Positions 13,025-20,616 of a stretch of DNA of 20,616 nucleotides are shown piece after piece. The notes under the pieces were generated by a model. It ran no database searches and had not been told where the DNA came from. It worked only from the letters and a program-made list of their open reading frames with translations. The stretch is from JAIPJA01 sp964390115 (lineage in GTDB: Bacteria; Patescibacteriota; Patescibacteriia; Patescibacteriales; UBA12465), in assembly GCA_964390115.1 (NCBI GenBank), contig CAYMGT010000011.1, forward strand, positions 1 to 20,616, written 5' to 3'. The translations under genes were made by a program, and so were the position numbers. Position 1 is the first letter of the stretch, and each line of letters opens with the position of its first letter.

Positions 13025-15688
13025 ATGACAAACTTTCACAATCTGGAAATAAAAGAAGTTTTAAAAATCTTAAAAACTAGCCTAAAAGGATTAAAAGATA
13101 AAGAAGTTAAGTTGGGTTTAGAAAAATATGGTTTAAATCAATTAGAGCAGGAGAAAGGTTTAAGCTCTCTCAGCATTTTCTTTACGCAGTTTAAAAGTCC
13201 CCTTATTTTTATCTTGCTTATAGCAGCTGGTATTTCTTTGGCTTTAGGAGAAAAGGTTGATGCTTATGTTATATTTGGTGCTGTGTTTATTAATACCGTA
13301 ATTGGTTTTTTTCAGGAAAATAAAGCCAACAAAGCCTTGTCTCAGCTCAAAAAAATGGTTCATCATAAAGCTTTAGTTATAAGGGAGGGGCAAGAAAAAG
13401 AAATAGATAGCTCAAATTTAGTTCCTGGAGATATTATTATCTTAGAGCCTGGTAGTCGCATAGCTGCTGATGCTAGAATTATTGAGAGTAATGATTTAAG
13501 GGTAAATGAAGCTAGTTTAACGGGTGAGTCTGTACCAGCTTCTAAGAATATTAAAAGAGTGGAGGTTGGTATTCCGATGGCTGATAGATTAAATTTGGTA
13601 TATGCCAGCACTATTGTTATTTCCGGTAAAGGTAGGGCGGTTGTAATAGCTACAGGTTCTAAAACAGAAATAGGAAAAATTTCTTCTTTAGTGAGATCTA
13701 CTAAAGAAGAGCAAACTCCATTACAACATCGTTTAAGTCAGTTATCTAAACTTTTAGGAATTATAGTTCTATTTGTTTGTTTATCTATAATTGCCATTGG
13801 TCTTATACAAGGTAGAGACCTTTTTGAGATGTTTATTGTCTCAGTTGCAATAGCAGTCTCAGCTATACCTGAAGGCTTGGTTGTAGCGGTAACTGTTATA
13901 CTTGTCTTGGGTATGCAGAATATTTTAAAAAAGAAAGCTTTAACTAGAAGATTGGTAGCTGCTGAAACCCTTGGTTCAACAACAGTAATTTGTACCGATA
14001 AAACTGGAACTTTGACTAAAGGCGAGATGCAGGTGGTAAAAATTATTTTAAACGAAAAAGAGACTAAAATAGATAATTCTAAAAAATTGAATAATTGGGG
14101 TAGTGATATTCAATTTGCTCTTAGAATAGGTTTATTGTGTAATAATTCTGTAATTGAAAATCCAGAGGCGTCTTTAGAAGAGTGGAAAACAATTGGACTG
14201 CCCACGGAAGTGGCTCTACTTTCAGCCTCTATTCAATCCGGACTAAATAGAGATGAGGCAGAGAAAATTTATCCGCGTGTAGCTGAATTACCTTTTTCTA
14301 GTGAGAGCAAGTTCATGGCGACTTTGCATAAAAAAGATAAAAACTTTCGTTTATTTGAAAAAGGTGCTCCAGAGAGAGTTTTAGAAAAGTCTTCTTTTTA
14401 TTACAAGCAAGGAGAAATCATTGCTTTATCAGCTAAGAAAAGAGTCGAGTTAAATAAGTCTTATGAAGATTTAACTGCGCAGGGCTTAAGACTAATTGCT
14501 TTGGCTTACAAGAAAATTGAAGCCAGCGAAATTAAAGAAATTGATAAGCCAGAGTGGGAGAAAATAGATAAGGATTTAATCTTTGTTGGTTTTTTAGCTT
14601 TAAAAGATCCACTAAGAAAAGAAGCTAAAGAAACCATTGCTATTTGTAAAGAAGCGGGCATAAAACCTATTATTATAACAGGGGATCATAAGTTGACTGC
14701 CAAAGCGATTGCTAAAGAGATTGGTTTTAAAGTTACAGCTGACTCAATTATGACAGGAGATATTTTAGATACTATTTCAGATGAGAAGTTAAAAAAAGTA
14801 GTTTTAAAAGTAAATATTTTTGCTCGAGTTAGCCCTCATCATAAGCTAAGAATAGTTCAAGCTCTACAAGCTCAAGGGGAGGTGGTGGCTATGACTGGAG
14901 ATGGTATAAATGATTCTCCAGCTTTAAAAGCAGCTGATATCGGGGTTTGTCTGGGCTCAGGAACAGACATTGCTAAAGAAACCTCAGACATAGTTTTATT
15001 AGATAATAACTTTAAAGTAATTGTAGCAGCAGTTAAACAGGGTAGAATAATTTTTTCTAATATAAGAAAAGTTATAACCTATCTTATATCTGATAGTTTT
15101 TCCGAAGTTATCTTAGTGGTTGGTTCAATTTTAATGGGAGCACCTCTGGCAATTTTACCAGCTCAAATACTTTGGGTAAATATTGTAAATGATGGCTTGC
15201 CTAATTTTTCCTTAGCTTTCGAAAAAGAAGAAAAAGGTATTATGAAAAGAAAGCCAATCTCTCGTAAAGAACCGATTATAAACACAGAGATGAAAGTAAT
15301 AATTTTTGCCGCTGGGCTTATAAGAGATCTTTTTTATTTTGCAATTTTCTGGTATTTCTTAAAATTAAATTTAAATATAGATTATATAAGAACCTTTATT
15401 TTTGCTATTGTTGGCTTCGATTCTCTTTTGTATGTATTTAGTTTACGCTCTCTCACTCAACCTATTTGGAGAATAAATCCATTTTCTAATAAGTATTTAA
15501 TTTTTGCTACTTTAATTAGTTTAATGCTTCTTTTGCTAGCTATCTATTTTCCACCACTACAAAATGCTCTTTCAACAGTAGCCTTGTCAGCTAAGGATTG
15601 GTTAGCTATTATAGGAGTTAGTATAGTTAGTATTAGTTTAGTAGAATTAAGTAAATATCATTTTATTGTTAAAAAGAATTCTGTATAA
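13025..15688 (+). CDS. Cation-transporting P-type ATPase, Ca2+-pump-like (P2 type)
   Basis: The protein has 887 residues and all P-type landmarks: actuator TGES at 166-169, phosphorylated D325 in DKTGTLT, and hinge TGDGIND at 624-630. The N-terminal cation-ATPase domain, about ten membrane helices and a C-terminal helix block are present. Ion-site residues resemble SERCA-type pumps: PEGL at 282-285 in helix 4, an acidic residue in SFSEV of helix 5, and N719-IVN-D723 followed by GLPN in helix 6 (SERCA has NLVTD). A Ca2+ pump is the best guess; Na+ or another cation is possible because the helix 5 Asn and helix 6 Thr of SERCA are replaced. It would expel ions at the cost of ATP. The FtsB/DivIC-like gene starts 6 bases after its stop. 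Confidence 0.9.
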   Translation: MTNFHNLEIKEVLKILKTSLKGLKDKEVKLGLEKYGLNQLEQEKGLSSLSIFFTQFKSPLIFILLIAAGISLALGEKVDAYVIFGAVFINTVIGFFQENKANKALSQLKKMVHHKALVIREGQEKEIDSSNLVPGDIIILEPGSRIAADARIIESNDLRVNEASLTGESVPASKNIKRVEVGIPMADRLNLVYASTIVISGKGRAVVIATGSKTEIGKISSLVRSTKEEQTPLQHRLSQLSKLLGIIVLFVCLSIIAIGLIQGRDLFEMFIVSVAIAVSAIPEGLVVAVTVILVLGMQNILKKKALTRRLVAAETLGSTTVICTDKTGTLTKGEMQVVKIILNEKETKIDNSKKLNNWGSDIQFALRIGLLCNNSVIENPEASLEEWKTIGLPTEVALLSASIQSGLNRDEAEKIYPRVAELPFSSESKFMATLHKKDKNFRLFEKGAPERVLEKSSFYYKQGEIIALSAKKRVELNKSYEDLTAQGLRLIALAYKKIEASEIKEIDKPEWEKIDKDLIFVGFLALKDPLRKEAKETIAICKEAGIKPIIITGDHKLTAKAIAKEIGFKVTADSIMTGDILDTISDEKLKKVVLKVNIFARVSPHHKLRIVQALQAQGEVVAMTGDGINDSPALKAADIGVCLGSGTDIAKETSDIVLLDNNFKVIVAAVKQGRIIFSNIRKVITYLISDSFSEVILVVGSILMGAPLAILPAQILWVNIVNDGLPNFSLAFEKEEKGIMKRKPISRKEPIINTEMKVIIFAAGLIRDLFYFAIFWYFLKLNLNIDYIRTFIFAIVGFDSLLYVFSLRSLTQPIWRINPFSNKYLIFATLISLMLLLLAIYFPPLQNALSTVALSAKDWLAIIGVSIVSISLVELSKYHFIVKKNSV

Positions 15689-15694
15689 AATTTT

Positions 15695-16099
15695 ATGCTT
15701 AGACCAAGAAAAAAACAAACTAATTTTTTTCAGAAAATTTTTAGTAGTCAAATTTTTTGGTTATTTGTCGGTATTATTTGTTTAGTTTTTATAGCTGTTC
15801 CTTTATATAGTAACTGGCAACAAAGAAAAGATATAGACAAGGAAATTTCTGAACTAAAAGAGAAGATAGCTAATTTTGAAAGCTCTAATAAAGAATTGGA
15901 TGAAATGATAGAGTATTTTAATTCAGAGGAATCACTTGAACTAAAAGCTAGAAATAATTTAGGCTTAAAAAAACCTGGAGAAACAGTGGTAGTTATTAGA
16001 ACCGAAGAGGCGCCTAGTGGACCAAAAATTTTACAAGAAAATAATATTAATGAAGAAGTGTCTAATCCTAAGAGATGGTTTAGGTATTTCGTAAAATAA
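15695..16099 (+). CDS. FtsB/DivIC-like septum formation initiator
   Basis: The 134-residue bitopic protein has a basic cytoplasmic N-terminus, one membrane helix at about 19-38, a coiled coil at about 41-78 (DIDKEISELKEKIANFESSN) and then ARNNLGLKKPGETVVVI at 85-101, the conserved end of the FtsB/DivIC family. FtsB and DivIC bridge FtsL and FtsQ/DivIB and help activate septal wall synthesis. The tail after residue 102 is polar and variable. It sits between the ATPase and mscS genes with gaps of 6 and 4 bases, so the three are probably one transcript. Confidence 0.88.
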   Translation: MLRPRKKQTNFFQKIFSSQIFWLFVGIICLVFIAVPLYSNWQQRKDIDKEISELKEKIANFESSNKELDEMIEYFNSEESLELKARNNLGLKKPGETVVVIRTEEAPSGPKILQENNINEEVSNPKRWFRYFVK

Positions 16100-16103
16100 T
16101 ACT

Positions 16104-17180
16104 ATGGATATATTAAACAACTTAAATTGGCAAACAGAATTTTTTTCTAACACTATAACAGAATATGTTTGGGCTTTGGGAATATTTTTTGGCTTACTAA
16201 TTGTTTTTAAAATAATAAAAAATCGCTTAAGTCATCGTTTGTTAAAGTTGAGTAAAAAAACTACTAATACTTTTGATGATAAATTGGTTGATATTATAAA
16301 GGCTATAAGAGGTAGTTTTATTTTAATTTTATCGCTTTGGTTGGCTAGTCAAATTTTATCTTTAGGGGAGTTAGGTCCTAAAATAATTAATACTTTGTTT
16401 ATATCTATAGCTTTCTATCAAGGTTCAATTATATTGCAAATACTAATTGGCTATTGGGTGGATAGTCAGTCTAATACTGATAATCAAAAACAACAGTTAA
16501 TGCCACTATTAAAGACAGTAGTTAATTTAGTTGTCTGGTCATTTGGGTTACTTTTAGCTTTATCAAATTTAGGGGTAGACGTTACTTCGTTGATCGCTGG
16601 TTTAGGAATTGGTGGAATTGCCGTTGCTTTAGCTGCTCAAAATATTTTAGGAGATGTATTTTCTTCTTTAACTATATACTTTGATAAACCTTTTGAAGTT
16701 GGTGATTTTATAATAATTGATCCGCAAACTATGGGAACGGTAGAGCAGGTTGGATTTAAAAGTACAAGAATTAAATCACTTCAAGGAGAACAAATTGTAA
16801 TAAATAATTCTGAATTAACTTCCAGTAAAATTCATAATTACAAGAAAATGGAAAAAAGAAGAGTTGTGGTCAGTTTTGGAGTTGTTTATTCTACTTCTTC
16901 AGATAAACTTAAAAAAATCCCAGAAATAGTTGCTGAGATTACAAATACTTTAGATAAAGTAGATTTAGATAGAATTCATTTTAAAACTTTTGCTGACTCA
17001 GCTTTAGTTTTTGAATTAGTTTATTTTGTAGATAGTGCAGACTACAATGAGTATATGGATTTAAATCAAACTTTGAATTTAGGAATAAAAGAGAAATTTG
17101 AAAATTTAGATATAGAAATGGCTTACCCTACTCAAACTGTTTATGTGATGGGAGATAATAAAGAAAAGGCAGTAATCTAA
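16104..17180 (+). CDS. MscS-family small-conductance mechanosensitive channel
   Basis: The protein has 358 residues. About four hydrophobic segments (roughly 18-40, 68-88, 95-115 and 130-155) precede the pore helix AGLGIGGIAVALAAQNILGD at 165-184, whose Gly/Ala pattern is the hallmark of MscS. The beta domain follows (DKPFEVGDFIIID, GTVEQVGFKSTRIKS, VINNSEL). The channel opens when membrane tension rises and releases solutes on osmotic downshift. The stop codon is only 4 bases from the 3' end of a tRNA gene on the other strand, so its transcript may run antisense through that tRNA. Confidence 0.93.
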   Translation: MDILNNLNWQTEFFSNTITEYVWALGIFFGLLIVFKIIKNRLSHRLLKLSKKTTNTFDDKLVDIIKAIRGSFILILSLWLASQILSLGELGPKIINTLFISIAFYQGSIILQILIGYWVDSQSNTDNQKQQLMPLLKTVVNLVVWSFGLLLALSNLGVDVTSLIAGLGIGGIAVALAAQNILGDVFSSLTIYFDKPFEVGDFIIIDPQTMGTVEQVGFKSTRIKSLQGEQIVINNSELTSSKIHNYKKMEKRRVVVSFGVVYSTSSDKLKKIPEIVAEITNTLDKVDLDRIHFKTFADSALVFELVYFVDSADYNEYMDLNQTLNLGIKEKFENLDIEMAYPTQTVYVMGDNKEKAVI

Positions 17181-17184
17181 GATG

Positions 17185-17257
17185 AGCTGATAGTCGGAAT
17201 TGAACCGACAACCTCTTCCTTACGAAGGAATTGCTCTACCAGTTGAGCTATATCAGC
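17185..17257 (-). tRNA. tRNA-Thr (anticodon CGU)
   Basis: Read on the minus strand, the acceptor stem GCTGATA pairs with TATCAGC, the D arm is GCTC-AACTGGTA-GAGC, and the anticodon loop TTCGTAA has CGT at positions 34-36. The T arm is GTCGG-TTCAATT-CCGAC. The discriminator base is T and the next bases are not CCA, so the tail is added after transcription. The outermost anticodon-stem pair is A-G. CGU reads ACG (Thr). Confidence 0.93.
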
Positions 17258-17300
17258 TTAATGTAAACTTAATTTATAAATAGATAACTGTAATTATTAT

Positions 17301-18878
17301 ATGGGAGTAAAATATAAAGGTCAATTTAAATTAGTAATTAGTATACTATTAGGATTATTTTTTACTTTAGCTTTTACTTTTTCTGTAGAGGCTAGTGAAA
17401 GTACTTTAATTAAACTTGATAAGAAAACAGTTGAAAGAGGTTATACTGTTTCAAGTTTAGATAATAATTTAAAATTATCTTTAACTCCAAATATATTATC
17501 TGATGCTTCTTGGGTTAAAACTGAGATTATAAATGAAACCTTTTTACCTTTTAGTTTAGAACAATTAAGTCCAGTTTATGAGTTTGATTTTTTAAATAAA
17601 GAAGCCTACGACAGCACTAGACCTTTTTATATTCAACTAGATTACGAAAAAGATAGTAGTGATTATAAGCAAGTTTTTTTCTTTGATAAAAACTATAGTA
17701 GCTGGAGACCACTACCAACTCAAGATTTTCCTGAAGATAATTTTGTTCGATCCGTAATACATCTACCTTATGCCCGGTTAGCAGTATTTTCTTATCCTAA
17801 AGTTTTAGCTCAAGGAGAAGCTAGTTGGTATGCTTATAAAGGGGGAATGTATGCTGCTTCCCCTGATTTTCCTAAGGGTTCAAAAATCAGAGTACATAAT
17901 TTAGCTAATAGTAAATATGTTGATGTAGTAATAAATGATTTTGGTCCCAATAGAGCAATTTTTCCTAATCGCTCTATAGATTTAGATAAATTAGCTTTTG
18001 AGAAAATTAGTTCTTTAGGTGAGGGTATTATAGATGTAAATTTAGAACCACTCTACATTCCTCAGGATAAAACAGGTAGAGTTTTAGGTTTATTAAATCA
18101 CGGGGCCTTACTTATTCCAGAAATAAAAGCTAAATCTGCTGTAGTTATAGATCAAAAAACCGGTGATGTTTTGTGGGAAAAAGATGCTAACAATTCTTTA
18201 CCAATTGCTAGTTTAACTAAATTACATGCAGTTAGGATATTTCTAAATCACAATCGAAACTTAGATCAGGTTGTAGAATATAAGTATCAAGATGAAGAGT
18301 ATAATTATGAGTATTGTAATAAATGGGAATCAGCGAGACTAAGAGTGTCTGAAGGAGAAACTATGACTATAGAAGATCTATTATATGCTGCTCTAGTTAG
18401 TTCAGCTAACAATGCTGTAGAAACTCTAGTGCGTTATTCTGGAATATCACGAACTGAGTTTATAGGAGAGATGAATGCTCTAGCTAAAGAATTAAATGCT
18501 AACAATACTCATTTTAGAGAGCCAACCGGGCTTTCAACTGAAAATGTGAGTTCTGCTTTAGATTATGCTATAATAACTAAATATGCTCTAAGTGATCTGA
18601 TAATAAAGAAAATTACTGGTACTAAAAGTTATAGCTTCTCAACTATTAATACTAAAAAGAAGCATAACTTATACACTACCAACAGTTGGTTGAGATATGA
18701 CGTTATGCCCTTTAGCGCTTCTAAGACCGGATATCTACATGAAGCAGGTAATTGTTTGTCTGTAAGCATTCCTTATGGAGATAGAAACCTTATTGCTGTT
18801 ATTTTAGGAGCTAGTAGTCGAGAAGAAAGTTTATTTGCTAGTAAAGATATATTTAATTTTGCTCAAACTTTATTTTAA
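17301..18878 (+). CDS. Exported RlpA-like DPBB / D-Ala-D-Ala carboxypeptidase (S11) fusion
   Basis: The 525-residue protein has a signal peptide at 1-31 with a likely cut after VEA. Residues about 32-168 are an unrecognised beta-rich part. Residues about 172-252 form a double-psi beta-barrel of RlpA type (GEASWYAYKGG, KGSKIRVHNL, VVINDFGPN with D213, SIDLDKLAF). Residues about 270-525 are a DacA-like peptidase S11 domain with S304-LTK307, S368-A-N370 and K475-T-G477. In RlpA lytic transglycosylases the first motif contains Glu and TAAH; here the Glu region is shortened and the His position is S187 (YAAS), so the barrel may bind rather than cleave glycan. The peptidase triad is intact, so trimming of peptidoglycan stem peptides is expected. 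ftsE starts 1 base after the stop. Confidence 0.9.
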   Translation: MGVKYKGQFKLVISILLGLFFTLAFTFSVEASESTLIKLDKKTVERGYTVSSLDNNLKLSLTPNILSDASWVKTEIINETFLPFSLEQLSPVYEFDFLNKEAYDSTRPFYIQLDYEKDSSDYKQVFFFDKNYSSWRPLPTQDFPEDNFVRSVIHLPYARLAVFSYPKVLAQGEASWYAYKGGMYAASPDFPKGSKIRVHNLANSKYVDVVINDFGPNRAIFPNRSIDLDKLAFEKISSLGEGIIDVNLEPLYIPQDKTGRVLGLLNHGALLIPEIKAKSAVVIDQKTGDVLWEKDANNSLPIASLTKLHAVRIFLNHNRNLDQVVEYKYQDEEYNYEYCNKWESARLRVSEGETMTIEDLLYAALVSSANNAVETLVRYSGISRTEFIGEMNALAKELNANNTHFREPTGLSTENVSSALDYAIITKYALSDLIIKKITGTKSYSFSTINTKKKHNLYTTNSWLRYDVMPFSASKTGYLHEAGNCLSVSIPYGDRNLIAVILGASSREESLFASKDIFNFAQTLF

Positions 18879-18879
18879 T

Positions 18880-19563
18880 ATGATTAAAATTTTTAACATT
18901 AGTAAATACTATAGCCCTAAAACTCCGGTTTTAGATAATGTTAGCTTACACATTAGACCCGGAGAGATTGTTTCTATAGTTGGTCAATCAGGTACTGGTA
19001 AAACTACTTTAGTAAAAATTTTAACTGGAGAAGAAAGGGTTGATTCCGGTAAAGTTATTGTTGGTCAATGGGATATAACTAAACTTAATCGATCACAAGT
19101 CCCTTATCTTAGAAGGCAAATAGGCGTTATTTTTCAAGATTTTAAACTATTGCCTAAAAAAACTATAGCTGAAAATATTGCCTTTGCTTTGCAAGTTTGT
19201 AGTCAAAGTCCAGCTAAGATAAAAAAAATTGTTCCCAGTGTTCTAAGTATTGTTGGTTTAGAAGATAAAGGTCATAGATACCCTAATGAGGTTTCAGGTG
19301 GAGAACAGCAAAGGGCTGCTATTGCCAGATCTTTAGTCCATCAACCAAAAATACTTTTAGCTGACGAACCTACGGGTAATTTAGATTCTATTAATGCTAA
19401 TGAAATTATTGAGCTTTTACAAAAAATTAATAATTTTGGCACTACTGTAGTTTTAGTTACTCACAATAGAGATATAGTTAATCGTCTTAGAAAAAGAGTT
19501 ATAACCATGGACGAAGGAAGAATTATTAGTGATCAAGAACAAGGTAAATACATTATACGTTAA
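18880..19563 (+). CDS. ftsE: Cell division ABC ATPase FtsE
   Basis: The 227-residue ABC ATPase has Walker A GQSGTGKTT at 35-43, a Q-loop in IFQDFKLLP, signature VSGGEQQR at 138-145, and Walker B ILLADEPT at 158-165 with D162-E163. The sequence type (LTGEERVDSGKVIVGQWDI, PYLRRQIGVIFQDFKLL) and the following ftsX identify it. FtsEX works at the septum and controls peptidoglycan hydrolases. The ATG at 18880 is preferred over an in-frame TTG at 18835, which would overlap the upstream gene and add 15 residues outside the ABC fold. Confidence 0.95.
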   Translation: MIKIFNISKYYSPKTPVLDNVSLHIRPGEIVSIVGQSGTGKTTLVKILTGEERVDSGKVIVGQWDITKLNRSQVPYLRRQIGVIFQDFKLLPKKTIAENIAFALQVCSQSPAKIKKIVPSVLSIVGLEDKGHRYPNEVSGGEQQRAAIARSLVHQPKILLADEPTGNLDSINANEIIELLQKINNFGTTVVLVTHNRDIVNRLRKRVITMDEGRIISDQEQGKYIIR

Positions 19564-19571
19564 TATAACTT

Positions 19572-20483
19572 ATGTTTTTGTTTTTATTTAGAATTTTAAA
19601 ATTAAGTTTTCAGGATATATATAGAAATATTTGGCTGTCAATTGTGACGGTAACTATTTTAATTTTAGCTTTATTTTCTATAAATAGTTTAATAACTGTT
19701 CAAGTAATAAGTCAAAACGCTATTGAAGCAGTAAAAGAGAAAATTGATATTAATCTATATTTGAATAGTTCAGCAAGTGAAACACAAATAATGAGTTTAA
19801 AAGCAGAATTAGAAAACCTAGAACAGGTAAAAAATGTTCGTTATATTTCTAAGCAAGAGGCATTACTTTCTTTTAGAGAAAAAAATGAAAAAAATCCAGA
19901 AATTATCCAAGCTTTAAGGGAGTTGGGTAAAAATCCCTTATCGCCTAGTTTGATAATTATTCCTAGCACTAGTCAAAAAGCGCCCGAGCTTATAAATATT
20001 CTTCGAGCATATCAAAGTAATATTATAGAGTCTAGAGATTTTACAGATAATAGTATTATTTTAGAGAGAATTAATAATATTACTGATAAAGTTAATCAAG
20101 TGGGAATGATTATTATTATCATTTTCATAATTACTAGTTTAATTGTGGTTTATAACTCTATTAGAGTGGCTATATATACCCATAGAAAGGAAATAAATAT
20201 TATGAGATTAGTAGGTGCTTCGGGCAGTTTTATTTATATGCCTTTTATTATTTCAGCTATTATATACAGCATAGTTAGCATGGGCATCATATTACTTGCT
20301 TTTTATCCTTTTCTATCATTACTACAGCCCTATTTAGAAGTTTTCTTTGTGGGTTATAATGTTGATATTATTGGTTATTTCTTTAGTAATTTTTGGCAAA
20401 TTTTTGGTGTAGAATTTTTACTTGTAGTTATAGTTAATATTTTAGCTAGTTTAGTGGCGGTTAGGCGTTATGCCAAGATATAA
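19572..20483 (+). CDS. ftsX: Cell division protein FtsX
   Basis: The 303-residue membrane protein has FtsX topology: a cytoplasmic N-terminus, helix 1 at about 20-45, an extracellular domain at about 46-175 (INLYLNSSASETQI, VRYISKQEAL, NPLSPSLIII), helix 2 at about 176-198, the cytoplasmic RKEINIMRLVGAS segment that contacts the ATPase, helix 3 at about 220-250 and helix 4 at about 273-297. It partners FtsE, encoded 8 bases upstream. The carboxypeptidase just before ftsE could be a wall-enzyme client, though known FtsEX clients are hydrolases with coiled coils (inference). Confidence 0.95.
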   Translation: MFLFLFRILKLSFQDIYRNIWLSIVTVTILILALFSINSLITVQVISQNAIEAVKEKIDINLYLNSSASETQIMSLKAELENLEQVKNVRYISKQEALLSFREKNEKNPEIIQALRELGKNPLSPSLIIIPSTSQKAPELINILRAYQSNIIESRDFTDNSIILERINNITDKVNQVGMIIIIIFIITSLIVVYNSIRVAIYTHRKEINIMRLVGASGSFIYMPFIISAIIYSIVSMGIILLAFYPFLSLLQPYLEVFFVGYNVDIIGYFFSNFWQIFGVEFLLVVIVNILASLVAVRRYAKI

Positions 20484-20487
20484 TTTT

Positions 20488-20516
20488 TTGACAAGCTAAG
20501 AAAAATAGCTTATTAT
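20488..20516 (+). promoter_or_regulatory. Strong sigma70-like promoter of tRNA-Gln
   Basis: TTGACA at 20488-20493, a 17-base spacer and TATTAT at 20511-20516, with tRNA-Gln beginning 28 bases after the -10. The hexamers and spacing are identical to those of the cold-shock promoter. A small hairpin in the spacer (AAGCTA/TAGCTT, 20493-20511) with a T-rich tail could also end the ftsX transcript. Confidence 0.75.
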
Positions 20517-20544
20517 TTTTATTATATACAGGAATAATATATAT

Positions 20545-20616
20545 TCGGGGATCGTCTAATGGTAGGACGCCTGGTTTTGGTCCAGGTAATCGGGGTTCGA
20601 ATCCCTGTCCCCGAGC
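20545..20616 (+). tRNA. tRNA-Gln (anticodon UUG), 3' end at window edge
   Basis: The acceptor stem TCGGGGA pairs with TCCCCGA, the D arm includes GTC-TAATGGTA-GGAC, the anticodon stem is CCTGG/CCAGG and the loop TTTTGGT has TTG at 20577-20579. The T arm is CGGGG-TTCGAAT-CCCTG. The discriminator G is at 20615, as expected for Gln. The window ends one base later, so whether CCA is encoded cannot be seen. Confidence 0.95.

Overview
The window is an AT-rich, gene-dense bacterial segment that looks like a member of the Candidate Phyla Radiation (Patescibacteria). This placement is an inference. It rests on low GC, short intergenic gaps, class III ribonucleotide reductase as the only dNTP-producing enzyme seen, a VirD4/TraG-like ATPase with a tiny membrane partner, and no Shine-Dalgarno sequences. 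UGA behaves as a stop codon: it ends one gene and is absent inside the others, so the UGA-as-glycine code of some CPR lineages is not indicated.

Layout. 1-3113: the last codons of ftsZ, a stand-alone receiver protein and a large membrane hybrid histidine kinase. 3114-6808: a terminator, a promoter with two NrdR boxes, then nrdR, nrdD, a 45-residue ORF carrying the glycyl-radical loop, and nrdG. 6815-11031: a small membrane protein, a VirD4-like ATPase with a C-terminal zinc ribbon, a DnaQ-type exonuclease and a membrane glycosyltransferase. 11032-12535 (minus strand): a cold-shock protein with a long structured leader, then the 'mobile mystery' A/B pair (HTH plus Fic). 12536-13024: a 489-base gene-free stretch. 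13025-20483: a Ca2+-type P-type ATPase, an FtsB/DivIC-like protein, an MscS channel, tRNA-Thr(CGU) on the minus strand, a DPBB-D-Ala-D-Ala carboxypeptidase fusion, ftsE and ftsX. 20488-20616: a strong promoter and tRNA-Gln(UUG), which reaches the window end.

How the genes fit together. Cell division and wall genes bracket the window (ftsZ, ftsB/divIC-like, DPBB-carboxypeptidase, ftsE, ftsX). The nrd cluster makes dNTPs without oxygen and appears to be self-regulated by NrdR. The ATPase and MscS channel serve ion and osmotic balance. The Fic/HTH pair is the only clearly accessory cargo.

The most unusual observation is that nrdD is split. The main ORF has the ATP cone, catalytic cysteines and zinc site but stops before the glycyl-radical loop, which lies in a separate ORF 77 bases downstream in another frame. 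Second, all 19 gene starts in the window are ATG preceded directly by T, with no Shine-Dalgarno sequence. Third, the cold-shock gene has a leader that can fold in two mutually exclusive ways, one covering the start region.
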